Positions 8,548 through 18,127 are shown, counted from the first letter of the stretch. The stretch is DNA of 47,614 bases from Mucilaginibacter sp. (GCA_028287865.1 JAQBOU010000042.1:1-47614); one strand, 5' to 3'. Notes: a model not told the origin generated them from the sequence alone. Program-made: numbers and translations.

Positions 8548-10260
8548 ATGAAAGGAGTTGGCGTATCACCGGGTATTTCAATAGGGAAGGCTTTTGTAAT
8601 CAATAGCACCAAGGCAACATTAACCGGTGACTTATTACAAAATCCGGAAGAGATTTTAGCTGCTGCTGAACGTTTTGATGATGCGGTTAACCTGGCTGTT
8701 AAAGAAATTGAAAGCATAAGTAAAAATATAACACTGAACCTTACCAGTGATGATCTCGCCATTTTAGAAACTCAAATTGAATTTCTGTCCGACCCACAAT
8801 TGAGAGAAGATGTGGTTAATAAGATCAATACCCATAAAAAAAATGCAAATGATGCTATAGTTGAAGTTATTGCTGACACTGTTCAAATCTTCGAAAATAT
8901 GGAGGACGAATACATGCGGGCAAGGTCGGCTGATATACAAGATATAGGTAACCGCATTTTAAAACATTTAAACACGAATAGCCAGGGGCTCAGCCTAAAG
9001 TTTGAGCCGGATACCATTATTATTGCTGAAGACATATCGCCATCTGATGCTATTACTATGGATATAAAGCATGTGATTGGTTTTGTGACCCGGGTGGGCA
9101 GTAAAACATCGCATGCAGCCATTATTGCTAAATCAAAAGGGATCCCTGCGATTGTGGGTTGCGGCGATGATCTGAACGCTGTAAAGAATAACGACATAGT
9201 TATTTTAGACGGTGTAACAGGCCTGCTGTTTATTAATCCTGATCAGCAACTGATTGAAGAGTATAGCCAAAAGAAATCTGTTTATAATGAGCGTAAAAGT
9301 CAGCTAAAACAGCTTAAAGAAGTACCATCAGTCACTACCGACGGCACCGCTATTCAACTGCTGGCAAATATTTCGGTCGCGGATGACATGGACTCGGTTT
9401 TTGATAATGGCGGCGAAGGCGTAGGCTTACTTAGAAGTGAAATGCTTTTCATGGAACGGGATTCATTCCCTACTGAAGATGAGCAGTTTGAATTTTACAA
9501 ACAGGTTGCCCTGCGATCAAAAAATAAGCCCGTAATTGTAAGGACCATTGACATTGGCGGCGATAAACAGCTTTCCTATTTTAATCTTCCGGCTGAACAA
9601 AACCCCTTTTTAGGTTACAGAGCAATCCGGATATGTTTAAACAGGACAGACCTTTTTATCACCCAATTAAAAGCTATTTTAAGGGCAAGCGCGTTCGGTA
9701 ATCTGAAAATCATGCTGCCAATGATATCCGGTATACAGGAAGTAAGAGATTCAAAAAACATAATTGAACAGGCTAAACAGGAATTATTAAAGGATAACAT
9801 CCAATTCAATAACAGCATTGAAGTTGGCATTATGATTGAGATCCCATCGGCGGCTGTTACGGCTGATATATTGGCTAAAGAAGTAGATTTTTTTAGCATC
9901 GGCACCAATGATCTTTGCCAGTATACTTTGGCGGTTGACCGGATGAATGAAAAAATCAGCTATTTGTATGACCCTTTTAATCCCGGAGTATTGCGCTTGA
10001 TCAATTATGTGATCGGCCAGGCACATCAACACAAAATACACGTAGCCATGTGCGGCGAAATGGCAGCAGACCCAATGGCAACTTTGCTATTGTTGGGTAT
10101 GGGTTTAACTGAATTCAGCATGAGCGCAACGGCCATTCCAACGATAAAAAACATTATTATCAATAACAATTTGGCAGCTGCTAAAAATATTCTTAACAAA
10201 GTAATGGCAATGGATAGCTCACAGAACATTATTGCCTATTTACAGGAGGTTACCACTTAA
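8548..10260 (+). CDS. ptsI: PTS Enzyme I (phosphoenolpyruvate-protein phosphotransferase)
   Basis: 570 residues, full length for EI. The N-terminal HPr-binding and phosphohistidine domains carry H189 in GSKTSHAAIIAKSKGIPAIVG. The C-terminal PEP-binding barrel carries NGGEGVGLLRSEMLFM, RTIDIGGDKQ, EIPSAA, FFSIGTNDLCQYTLAVDR and AMCGEMAADP with the catalytic cysteine. It takes phosphate from PEP and gives it to HPr in the cytoplasm. Its position inside a sugar-specific operon means that this cell may own just this one PTS. Its TAA overlaps the HPr ATG by one base, implying translational coupling. Confidence 0.97.
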   Translation: MKGVGVSPGISIGKAFVINSTKATLTGDLLQNPEEILAAAERFDDAVNLAVKEIESISKNITLNLTSDDLAILETQIEFLSDPQLREDVVNKINTHKKNANDAIVEVIADTVQIFENMEDEYMRARSADIQDIGNRILKHLNTNSQGLSLKFEPDTIIIAEDISPSDAITMDIKHVIGFVTRVGSKTSHAAIIAKSKGIPAIVGCGDDLNAVKNNDIVILDGVTGLLFINPDQQLIEEYSQKKSVYNERKSQLKQLKEVPSVTTDGTAIQLLANISVADDMDSVFDNGGEGVGLLRSEMLFMERDSFPTEDEQFEFYKQVALRSKNKPVIVRTIDIGGDKQLSYFNLPAEQNPFLGYRAIRICLNRTDLFITQLKAILRASAFGNLKIMLPMISGIQEVRDSKNIIEQAKQELLKDNIQFNNSIEVGIMIEIPSAAVTADILAKEVDFFSIGTNDLCQYTLAVDRMNEKISYLYDPFNPGVLRLINYVIGQAHQHKIHVAMCGEMAADPMATLLLLGMGLTEFSMSATAIPTIKNIIINNNLAAAKNILNKVMAMDSSQNIIAYLQEVTT

Positions 10261-10526
10261 TGATTGCAAAAGAATATACCATCACCGCGCCACAGGGGCT
10301 GCATGCCCGGCCGGCAACAACACTGATCCGACTGACTAAAAGCTTCAAATCTTCCATCAGCTTAAAAAAGGCTGATAAGGTGGTGCGGCTTAACAGTATG
10401 CTGAACATTCTTTCCATGGGTATAAAAGGCGGCGAAAATATTTCTATACTGATTGAGGGCGATGATGAAATCAGCGCGGCTGATGCCATTGACCAATTTT
10501 TTAAAGAACAATTAAAAGACTTATAA
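10260..10526 (+). CDS. PTS phosphocarrier protein HPr
   Basis: 88 residues, the normal HPr length. GLHARPAT gives the EI-phosphorylated H15, and LNSMLNILSMG holds S46 at the position targeted by HPr kinase in other phyla. So both phosphorylation sites survive, although no HPr kinase is visible in the window. The gene overlaps EI by one base and is followed 7 bases later by the NagB-family gene. It links EI to EIIA. Confidence 0.95.
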   Translation: MIAKEYTITAPQGLHARPATTLIRLTKSFKSSISLKKADKVVRLNSMLNILSMGIKGGENISILIEGDDEISAADAIDQFFKEQLKDL

Positions 10527-10533
10527 TTCTATA

Positions 10534-11292
10534 ATGAAAATAACCATAACAAAAAGCGAGCAGGAGTTTGATATAACCGCAGCGTGGCGCATAATTGCCC
10601 AGATGCTGAAGAAACGCAATTCGGTGATTGGCCTCTCAACCGGGCAAACCACTTTGGGTATGCACCGTATTGTATCTGAAATTTACACACAATATCCTTT
10701 TGATGTTTCGGCCGTTACACTTTTTAATGTTGATGAGCTAACAAACCTATCACGGGAGTATGCCGGCAGCTGTTATACGATGATCCTGAATCAGATAGCG
10801 GGTCCATTAGGCATCCCTGATGAGAACTTTATTATGCCGCCAACGCTTTCTGATGATTTTGAAGCAGAGTCGTTATTGTTTGAAAAACGCCTGGCTGAGC
10901 GCGGCGGCGCCGACCTTCAAATGCTTGGCATAGGCAACAATGGGCATATCGGCATTAACCAGCCCGGTACCCCATTTGAAAGTGAAACATGGGTATCACC
11001 AATGGACCCCGACTTTGAAGCCCGCGTACGCCGGGAAACACAGGTTCCTCCCGAAACTGTACTGGGTGGTTTAACGCGTGGCGTAAAAAACATTATGCAT
11101 ACCCGCAAACTGATATTAATTGCCAAAGGCGCTCATAAGGCGGATATTATTGAACAAGCTATCCTTGGCCCGGTTACCATCGATATACCCGCTTCCGTAG
11201 TTCAATTGCATCCAAACTGCGAAATATTACTGGATGCAGATGCAGCGTCAAAAATTGCGGAATACGCTAAAAAAAGAAACTATAACTTTTAA
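10534..11292 (+). CDS. Glucosamine-6-phosphate deaminase family protein (NagB-like)
   Basis: 252 residues of the NagB/6-phosphogluconolactonase fold: VIGLSTGQTT (phosphate loop, 31-40), LFNVDELTNL (D67, matching the catalytic D72 of E. coli NagB) and LGIGNNGHIGINQPG. Here H138 matches the catalytic H143, but N136 replaces D141 and Q143 replaces E148. Asn is common at the first position in relatives; Gln at the second is odd. As the last gene of the PTS operon it should act on the imported sugar phosphate, most simply glucosamine-6-P or galactosamine-6-P to the ketose phosphate plus ammonia. Exact activity is uncertain because of the substitutions. Confidence 0.85.
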   Translation: MKITITKSEQEFDITAAWRIIAQMLKKRNSVIGLSTGQTTLGMHRIVSEIYTQYPFDVSAVTLFNVDELTNLSREYAGSCYTMILNQIAGPLGIPDENFIMPPTLSDDFEAESLLFEKRLAERGGADLQMLGIGNNGHIGINQPGTPFESETWVSPMDPDFEARVRRETQVPPETVLGGLTRGVKNIMHTRKLILIAKGAHKADIIEQAILGPVTIDIPASVVQLHPNCEILLDADAASKIAEYAKKRNYNF

Positions 11293-11306
11293 CATCAGCT
11301 ATACAT

Positions 11307-11351
11307 AACAAAGCAGCCGTTTTCTGAATATCAGAAAACGGCTGCTTTGTT
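11307..11351. terminator. Bidirectional intrinsic terminator between PTS operon and SusD
   Basis: A perfect 21-bp inverted repeat (arms 11307-11327 and 11331-11351, 3-base loop) with a G/C-rich core (AGCAGCCG/CGGCTGCT). It lies between the convergent nagB-like (+) and susD-like (-) genes and can serve both. Confidence 0.8.
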
Positions 11352-11392
11352 TATAACCCTTTACAGTTATGTACAGGGGTAGGTTGAAATGC

Positions 11393-13027
11393 TTAGAAAT
11401 TAGCTTTGTTTACATCCCACCATAAACGTGTGCCACCGTTATCGGGGCCACCTAAAAGAGCAACACCTGCTCTTACTGCAATTCCGTTAGCTGAGTACTC
11501 ACTTAAAGGATATGGCAGGCGCCGCACTTGTATTTTACTATCTATAGTACCGCCGCTGTAATTGTTTACAACAGGGAACAGTCTTGGATAGCCGGTACGT
11601 CGAAATTCGGTCCACGCTTCCTGGCCTTCAGGGAACATGGCTAACCATTTTTGGGTTATAATGCGCTCAAGGTTAACTTCATTAGTAGCAGCAGGGTCCC
11701 ATTTTATGGTAATAGTTGATAGTGCCGATGTATTATCAGAAGCATTTTGCGGATCAACATAGTTTGTTTGTGTACTGGTACCATCAGCAATATAAGCTGA
11801 GGCGGCACCACTGCTTACGCCATATTGTAACATTGAGCTATTTATACCCGCCTCATAATCAGACTGTGCACTTCCTGCACCTGCCCAGCCTCTTAAAGCT
11901 GCTTCTGCTTTCAGAAAATCAACTTCGGCAGCGGTCATAACGGTTTCCTTTTTGGTTACCGCAAACGTTGTGTTGTAATTGTATACAGAGAAACCAGAAT
12001 ATAAAGGCTTAGACTGAACATTTGTACCCAAACGGATGCCAAGATACTGCCCGGCATATTGTGCCGGCAACGGACCTACGGTTACATCCACAGGTAAAAA
12101 GTAAATTGGCAGTCGTGGGTCATTGTAGCCTACCATATAAGTGGCTATTGATGCGTTAACAGAGTTATCGGTATAACTGGCGGTTATCTGCCAGTAATCA
12201 TTTTGCCCGGCAACCGCAATTGCTGCAACATCAGTAACATCAGATAATAGTCCGCCTGGTGCTGCCATAGCCTTTTCGGCTTGTGTTTTGGCTGTAGCAG
12301 GGTCAACTTTTACTATATGCATGGCCAAACGCAACCTTAATGAATTTGCAAACTTTAGCCATTTGGTATAATCGCCACCGTAAATAACATCAGAGTTTGC
12401 AAACGGAGTTGCACCAGGGTTTGCAGTTATATAAGTGTTTAAAGAAGTGGTAGCCGTATCCAGCTGCGCAAACATTTGCTGGTAAATACTTTGCTGCGAA
12501 TCATAAGGCGTGGTGGTTAATGATTTACCTACGCTGCTGTAAGGCACCGGCCCGAATTTATCGGTTATCCTGTCTATAGCTTCAGTTTCTACAATTAGTG
12601 CGATCGCCCAAAAATCAGGCTGCGTGGCTTTTACGCCCGTTGCCGCCAACTTATTTTTTATAGGGCCTATAAGATTGGTATATATACTATTAAAAGCTTC
12701 CTGATTCCAGCCATCCACAAAAACATAATTCATGTTATTTAATGTTGTACCAAAAAACTGCGGAGGGCATGAATATCCTGCATAGATATCAGCATTCAAA
12801 TTTTGTCCAATCTGGTAACCATCATCGGCAGAATACATAATTTCCTGCTCAAACGGTTTAAAAACTGAAGCAATCGGTATATTTTTATTTGCAATCCCAT
12901 TAGGATCGGTATTATATGTTTGAAAGTTTTTGGTACAATTTGTGAAACCCAAAACCATTATTATGCACGTAACAGCCAGGTGAACATTGTTGCGGCAATA
13001 TTTTGTTGATTTATATCTTGTCTTCAT
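11393..13027 (-). CDS. SusD/RagB-family outer-membrane lipoprotein
   Basis: 544 residues. The N-terminus ends in the lipobox VLGFTNC with C31 as lipidation site. The opening NFQTYNTDPNGIANKNIPIASVF and the later NEVNLERIITQKWLAMFPEGQEAWTEFRRTGYPRLFP fit the SusD-like type 2 family. It is a surface glycan-binding lipoprotein that caps the SusC pore. It starts 20 bases after the SusC stop, in the standard susC-susD order. It converges with the PTS operon; the shared promoter box before SusC places the pair in the same putative regulon. The ligand is unknown. Confidence 0.93.
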   Translation of the reverse strand: MKTRYKSTKYCRNNVHLAVTCIIMVLGFTNCTKNFQTYNTDPNGIANKNIPIASVFKPFEQEIMYSADDGYQIGQNLNADIYAGYSCPPQFFGTTLNNMNYVFVDGWNQEAFNSIYTNLIGPIKNKLAATGVKATQPDFWAIALIVETEAIDRITDKFGPVPYSSVGKSLTTTPYDSQQSIYQQMFAQLDTATTSLNTYITANPGATPFANSDVIYGGDYTKWLKFANSLRLRLAMHIVKVDPATAKTQAEKAMAAPGGLLSDVTDVAAIAVAGQNDYWQITASYTDNSVNASIATYMVGYNDPRLPIYFLPVDVTVGPLPAQYAGQYLGIRLGTNVQSKPLYSGFSVYNYNTTFAVTKKETVMTAAEVDFLKAEAALRGWAGAGSAQSDYEAGINSSMLQYGVSSGAASAYIADGTSTQTNYVDPQNASDNTSALSTITIKWDPAATNEVNLERIITQKWLAMFPEGQEAWTEFRRTGYPRLFPVVNNYSGGTIDSKIQVRRLPYPLSEYSANGIAVRAGVALLGGPDNGGTRLWWDVNKANF

Positions 13028-13047
13028 TATTTTAAGATTTAAAATAC

Positions 13048-16000
13048 TTATAAAGTAACATCCAGTTTTAAGCCATAGCTGCGCAAAGCTGGCTGATTAA
13101 ATATATCCACGCCCGATAAACCATTTCCTGTAGATGAGGTGATCTCAGGATCAAACGGTGCCTTTCTGTAGAAATAAATTAAGTTACGGCCAGTTATTGA
13201 CAGTTTAAAGCTTTTGAATACGCTATGCTGTACAGGTAATGTATAGCCAAATGCCATTTCACGTAAACGAACAGTGGTTGCACTATAAACATACTCACCT
13301 AAAGCAGCATTACGGCCGCCGATAGAAGTATACCATGTTTGTGCATCAACAGTAGTTATAGGCGCACCACTAGGGCCAACGCCATTTACTTTTACACCGC
13401 CGGCTGCACGGGCATCTCCGTAGGCTTGTGAAACGCCATAAGAATCAAGAATGGATTGCATTACCGATACTACCTGGCCGCCGAATTTACCGTCAACAAG
13501 GAAGTTAAGCGAAAAGTGCTGGTAGTTGAAACTATTATTCCAACCCAATTGGAATTTTGGTTGAGGGTTTGCTATTTTAACAAAGTCGCCTTTTTGTGGA
13601 GTTCCGTCTGCCTGAAGTAACAATTGTCCCTGACTGTTTTTTAACAAGGTTTGCCCATAGATATCGCCATAAGAACCTCCTTTTTTTACCTCAGATATAT
13701 AACTGTTGCTATTGGTTAACAGCACGCTATCAATACCTGCTTTTGAGTTAATATCAATTACTTTATTAACATTACGTGAGAAATTAAAGGTGGTATTCCA
13801 TTTGATATCCTTAGTTGCTATTACATCATATCCAAGGGTTATTTCGATACCTTTATTTTGGATATTACCGGCATTAACGTAACCCGATGCATACCCTGAA
13901 GTATATAATGGCGTAACCTGTATAGTTTGATTAATAGTATTTGTTTTGTAATACGTAAAACTGAAACTTAGCCTATCATTCAATAAGCGCAGATCAGCAC
14001 CGGCCTCGTACGTTTTTGTCAGCTCGGGTTTTAGGCCGGGATACGGAGCTGTAGTACTGAATGACACGCTGTTTGTATTTGGATAGTTTAACGGGTTTGT
14101 TAAATACTGACCCGGTGCATTACCTACCGATGCATAATCGCCCCTTAATTTAGCATAAGTGATCTCCTTTGGCAAGGTGAACATTTGGTTTAAAATGAAT
14201 GATAAACCAACCGAAGGATAATTATAATGATAAGTGGGTGTAAATGCAAGCGTAGATGACCAGTCAACCCTATCCGTTAATGACAGATATGCCCAATTTT
14301 TGTAGGATAAGTTTGCACTTGCAAATGCTGCCTGCAGTTGATTTTCGCTTGTTGTGCCACCGCTAACGTTGCTTCCATAAGGGTTGCCGGCACCTGCCGG
14401 AGCAACTTCAATATTTTGAATGGTAAATAAGTTGGGAACAAACAATCCAAATAAATTTGGCGATTGCGGGCCAGGGCCAAAATATAAACCAGTGCTGGTA
14501 TTGTCTGTAATACTGGCACCAACTAATCCATCTAATTTAAAATCGGATTTACCGGGTACATTAAAGTTCACAATTACATCAGCATATCTTTGCGAGTTGG
14601 TAGTGTTAAATCCATTCCAGCTGCCATTGCCGTTTGGAGCTGCCAGCGGGGCAAGCGTTCCGGCATAATATTTCTGATCGCCCACATCATAGCTACGGTC
14701 AAGACTTCCCCTTGCCTGCACACTCAACCAATTAGTAATGTCATATTTAACACTTCCGTTAAGCAATATGCGGTTACGCGTAGCTTCGTTGGTATTCCTG
14801 TTTATGATCCAGAAAGGGTTTTGCTGTATATCTTCCTGGAAGGGCCAGTTTTGTGTTGGCACACCATTGCTGCCATTCGGGCCTTCGTAGTTCTTGTATG
14901 GCGCTATGCTCATTCCACGCGGAAATAAGTATAAACCCGTTAAAGGATTTGAGTAATAGCCAAGCGCCGGAGAGTTATTTAATGTTTGCGTAATAAAATT
15001 TACATTACCATCAACAGTTAGCTTGTTGTTTAACAGTTTGGCTGTTTCATGCAAATCAAAGTTATTTCTTCCAAGTTTGTTACCCGGTTCTATACCTGTT
15101 GCAGTGGTGTTTGTATAAGAAAAATAAGTTTGTGCAATTTCTGAACCGCCCGATACACTAAGCGAATTAGTATAGTTGTGACCTGTTTGGAAAAATTGGC
15201 TTAAATTATCGGGAGCAGCGGATATGGCCGGGCCAAAACTGGTAGTTGCCCCAGCTGAGGTTTGACCATATCGACTTTGAAACTGTGGCTCATAAGCTTT
15301 ATTATCCAAAGATAATGATGATGAAAAGTTAATAGTGGCTTTACCGGCCTTACCTTTTTTGGTGGTAATTAAAATCACACCGTTTGCTGCGTTGCTGCCA
15401 TATAATGCCGCTGCCGGGCCGCCTTTAAGCACGGTCATGCTTTCAATATCATCCGGGTTAAGGTTTCCTATACCGTCTCCACCTTCCGGATTACCTCCGT
15501 AAGCATCTCCCGGCTGTCCAAAATTATTTCCTCCGTTTGAGATAGGTACCCCGTCAATTACATACAAAGGCTGGTTATTGCCATCAAGTGAGCGGTTTCC
15601 GCGTAACAATACCTTTGAGGAGCCACCTATACCGGATGCGCTTGGCGAAATAGTAACACCTGCAATTTTACCGCTTAAAGCGTTTACTAAGTTATCCGTT
15701 TTTACATTGTTAAGCTCACTGCCTGATACCTGTTGGGTAGAATAGGTTAAAGATTTTTCTGATCTTTTTACACCTAACGCAGTTACAACAACTTCATTAA
15801 GGCCTTTGGCATCAGTTGCCAGTTCAATAATAATGTTATTGGTGGTAACCAGCATTAATTCTTTTTTGATATAACCAATAGATGAAAACACCAACACATC
15901 GCCCACATTGGCTGAGATGGTAAACTGACCGTTAACATCAGTTTGTGTACCCGTAGTTGTGCCTTTTATGCTCACTGTTACACCAGGAAGCACCTGGCCT

Positions 16001-16170
16001 GCAGCATCTTTTACAATTCCTTTAATTGTTGAAATGCTGACTGCGGTTTTAGTGATAATGACCCGGCTTATGTGCCTGTCAGTATTGATTGACATGCTTT
16101 CCTTAAGGAACGAGCTCGCCCTTACCGGAATACATGGAATCAATAAAATTAGTGGTAATAGTTTTTTCAT
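13048..16170 (-). CDS. SusC/RagA-family TonB-dependent outer-membrane transporter
   Basis: 1040 residues: signal peptide, then a carboxypeptidase-regulatory-like domain (about 49-130, IKGIVKDAAGQVLPGVTVSIKG), then a TonB plug with the SusC signature (GIGNLNPDDIESMTVLKGGPAAALYGSNAANGVILITTKKG), then a large beta barrel ending in LDVTL. There is no STN domain, so signalling through an anti-sigma factor is not expected. It imports oligosaccharides across the outer membrane using TonB energy. The start MKKLLPL follows a long leader (about 370 bases) from the predicted promoter. It forms a unit with the SusD gene. Confidence 0.95.
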   Translation of the reverse strand: MKKLLPLILLIPCIPVRASSFLKESMSINTDRHISRVIITKTAVSISTIKGIVKDAAGQVLPGVTVSIKGTTTGTQTDVNGQFTISANVGDVLVFSSIGYIKKELMLVTTNNIIIELATDAKGLNEVVVTALGVKRSEKSLTYSTQQVSGSELNNVKTDNLVNALSGKIAGVTISPSASGIGGSSKVLLRGNRSLDGNNQPLYVIDGVPISNGGNNFGQPGDAYGGNPEGGDGIGNLNPDDIESMTVLKGGPAAALYGSNAANGVILITTKKGKAGKATINFSSSLSLDNKAYEPQFQSRYGQTSAGATTSFGPAISAAPDNLSQFFQTGHNYTNSLSVSGGSEIAQTYFSYTNTTATGIEPGNKLGRNNFDLHETAKLLNNKLTVDGNVNFITQTLNNSPALGYYSNPLTGLYLFPRGMSIAPYKNYEGPNGSNGVPTQNWPFQEDIQQNPFWIINRNTNEATRNRILLNGSVKYDITNWLSVQARGSLDRSYDVGDQKYYAGTLAPLAAPNGNGSWNGFNTTNSQRYADVIVNFNVPGKSDFKLDGLVGASITDNTSTGLYFGPGPQSPNLFGLFVPNLFTIQNIEVAPAGAGNPYGSNVSGGTTSENQLQAAFASANLSYKNWAYLSLTDRVDWSSTLAFTPTYHYNYPSVGLSFILNQMFTLPKEITYAKLRGDYASVGNAPGQYLTNPLNYPNTNSVSFSTTAPYPGLKPELTKTYEAGADLRLLNDRLSFSFTYYKTNTINQTIQVTPLYTSGYASGYVNAGNIQNKGIEITLGYDVIATKDIKWNTTFNFSRNVNKVIDINSKAGIDSVLLTNSNSYISEVKKGGSYGDIYGQTLLKNSQGQLLLQADGTPQKGDFVKIANPQPKFQLGWNNSFNYQHFSLNFLVDGKFGGQVVSVMQSILDSYGVSQAYGDARAAGGVKVNGVGPSGAPITTVDAQTWYTSIGGRNAALGEYVYSATTVRLREMAFGYTLPVQHSVFKSFKLSITGRNLIYFYRKAPFDPEITSSTGNGLSGVDIFNQPALRSYGLKLDVTL

Positions 16171-16540
16171 TTTTTTCTGTAATTAGTAGGGGTTAAAAGT
16201 TTGTGAATGAGTAAATGCTGACTTGTTCATAGTTGTTTTTTAATGATAATGAGTTTCTTTTTTGATCTTCATTTATTTTTGGTCCATGTTTATTTCATTT
16301 AGCAGATATTCTTTTTATCGCTTGAATATTCCGAACATTACACCCGCCAGCCCCTTCTTCACATGCTATCACTTTTTTTGACTTATCACATCGCCAATTA
16401 ATGAGTTGCTTTGTTGTGACAATAAATAAGTAAAGGACTTTGATTGCTTATAAATCTTTAATTATTCAGGTATAGAAATCATTTTCCTGAATTCATATCA
16501 GGCACGAACAAGCTTTTAAAACGTGAGTTCTTTTGACCTT
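16171..16540 (-). other. Long untranslated leader of SusC
   Basis: If transcription starts about 7 bases after the predicted -7 box, the SusC mRNA has a leader near 370 bases, against about 110 (GH9) and 95 (PTS). No substantial open frame is visible in it on the minus strand. I recognise no known riboswitch. The rest of the gap to the efflux genes (16607-17013) holds a terminator-like palindrome and otherwise AT-rich sequence in which I see nothing. Confidence 0.4.
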
Positions 16541-16547
16541 GCTTTGA

Positions 16548-16606
16548 CAAAACTAACCGATAGCCTTTGTCAAGAAGATTATCGAGACCCTACAATACCA
16601 CTACGG
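16548..16606 (-). promoter_or_regulatory. SusC promoter: direct-repeat activator box plus -7 element
   Basis: On the minus strand the box CCGTAGTGGTATTGTAGGG (16606 to 16588) repeats the GTAGTG-N5-GTAGGG pattern. It is followed after 32 bases by TAGTTTTG (16555 to 16548), which fits TAnnTTTG. The stretch GGTTAG-T-TTTGTCAA resembles the GH9 promoter around its -7 box. Identical spacing at three promoters makes chance unlikely. Confidence 0.7.
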
Positions 16607-16813
16607 GATTAAAAAAGTTTACACGAAGTAAATGTTAAGACTTCATTAAGATTGCGCATATCGAGTGTGCGAAATTGAATTTTTAAGAATTATTCAATCC
16701 TTAAAAATTATTCAACCAATAGATAGATGGGAATTGTGCTATATGAAATAGTGACTAAAGCCCTGGCGTCTGATTAAACACAATAAAAAAGATCAGTTGC
16801 TGTAGTGTCATAA

Positions 16814-16845
16814 AAAAAGGTCGGGAAACGTTTCCCGACCTTTTT
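16814..16845. terminator. Perfect palindrome, probable terminator of the efflux operon
   Basis: A 32-base perfect palindrome: GGTCGGGAAAC and its complement (16819-16840), extended by five A and five T on the sides. Read on the minus strand it is a GC-rich hairpin followed by a T run, about 170 bases after the membrane-fusion gene stop. It could also terminate from the other side. A LacI-type operator is the alternative reading. Confidence 0.6.
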
Positions 16846-17013
16846 GTGATATACTAATAACAGCTTTGCTGGCCTAATTTCTGTTTGTTTAAGGTTTGGG
16901 ATTTGACTTAAAAATTAGCTCATAACCAACTATCTTAAAGCGCCCAAACTATCATTAAATATCAATTATAAAAAACAAGTCTAACACAAACAGCTTTTCA
17001 ATTATCTGTCAAC

Positions 17014-18111
17014 TCAGTTCTTTACATTTTCCATAGTATTAACAGTGGTGCCATTTTTTAATTGATCGGTGGCACTGCTAACAAGCAAATCGCCAGGTTT
17101 TAAAGCCCCATAAACCTCCAGGCTGTCGGTAGTCTCTCTGCCTTTTTTTATATCTACCCATTGGGCTTTATTGTCTACAACCCGGATAACAAATATGCGC
17201 TGCGAATTTTGGGTTACTGCGCTTTGCGGTATAACAAAGGTTTTTTGCTTGTTAGTTAGCTGGAGTGTTACCTCAGCAAACATACCCGGCAGCAATTCCT
17301 TATCTTTATTGACGATATCCATTTGCATCTGCTCTGACCGCATATTAATATTCAAGGCGCCCGCCATACGTTTAACCGCCGCCGTAAATTGTTTTCCTGG
17401 TATGGTTTTGACGGAGAAATGAATGGTATCTTTATTCGCAAAATAATTTGTTGCGGCTTCCGGCACATCTACAACCAACCGCAACCTGGTCTGTTCCTGC
17501 AGGGTAAGCATCGGTATATTGGAATTTTTATCTGTTGGCGCCACATAAGCGCCATTGTAAACATTACGCGAACTGATCACTCCATCAAACGGTGCCCTTA
17601 CTTCCAGGTAATTTTTCAAATCTGCCGCTAACTGATAAGCAGATTTCGCTGCAAGTAGTGTTGAGCTGTCAGCACTCATTTGGGCGTGGGCTATGTCCAG
17701 GTCATTGGGTGAAATAGTCCCCGGCGTTTTACTTGTTTTCAGCAGGCGGTCATAATTTGCTTTGCTGCCCCGGTAAACAGCTTCCTTAGAGTGCAGGTTT
17801 TCCTCTGCTTGTTTAAGTGAAGCTGTCATTTCCGGCGCTTCAAGTGTCATTAGCAATTGACCACGGTGCACATGGCTGCCAACATCAACCGTCATGGTTT
17901 TTATAAAGCCATTTACTTTGGCATAAAGGTCAACCGTTTGATAAGGCTGGAGTACCGCGGGCAGTCTCATCGTTGTATTAAGCGTTCCCTCTTTCAGGGT
18001 AAAAACCTGGGTGCTGTTTGATTGAGGAGCAGCTGCTGGCTTTTGTTTATTTTGACAGGATGCCAGCAAACCGGTGATGAGCAGGCATAAAATAAAATGA
18101 TATGTTTTCAT
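17014..18111 (-). CDS. RND efflux membrane-fusion (periplasmic adaptor) lipoprotein
   Basis: 365 residues from the ATG at 18111. A longer frame to 18156 would overlap the RND gene and put non-signal residues before MKTYHFILCLLITGLLASC, so the inner start is preferred (16-base gap). The lipobox LLASC marks a lipoprotein. The biotinyl-lipoyl-like halves (PYQTVDLYAKVNGFIKTMTVDVGSHVHRGQ and RAPFDGVISSRNVYNGAYV) flank a coiled-coil hairpin, followed by beta-barrel and membrane-proximal domains (LLPGMFAEVTLQL). It joins the RND pump to the TolC-like channel. It is the last gene of the operon. Confidence 0.93.
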   Translation of the reverse strand: MKTYHFILCLLITGLLASCQNKQKPAAAPQSNSTQVFTLKEGTLNTTMRLPAVLQPYQTVDLYAKVNGFIKTMTVDVGSHVHRGQLLMTLEAPEMTASLKQAEENLHSKEAVYRGSKANYDRLLKTSKTPGTISPNDLDIAHAQMSADSSTLLAAKSAYQLAADLKNYLEVRAPFDGVISSRNVYNGAYVAPTDKNSNIPMLTLQEQTRLRLVVDVPEAATNYFANKDTIHFSVKTIPGKQFTAAVKRMAGALNINMRSEQMQMDIVNKDKELLPGMFAEVTLQLTNKQKTFVIPQSAVTQNSQRIFVIRVVDNKAQWVDIKKGRETTDSLEVYGALKPGDLLVSSATDQLKNGTTVNTMENVKN

Positions 18112-18127
18112 GATTAATATTTTTGAG

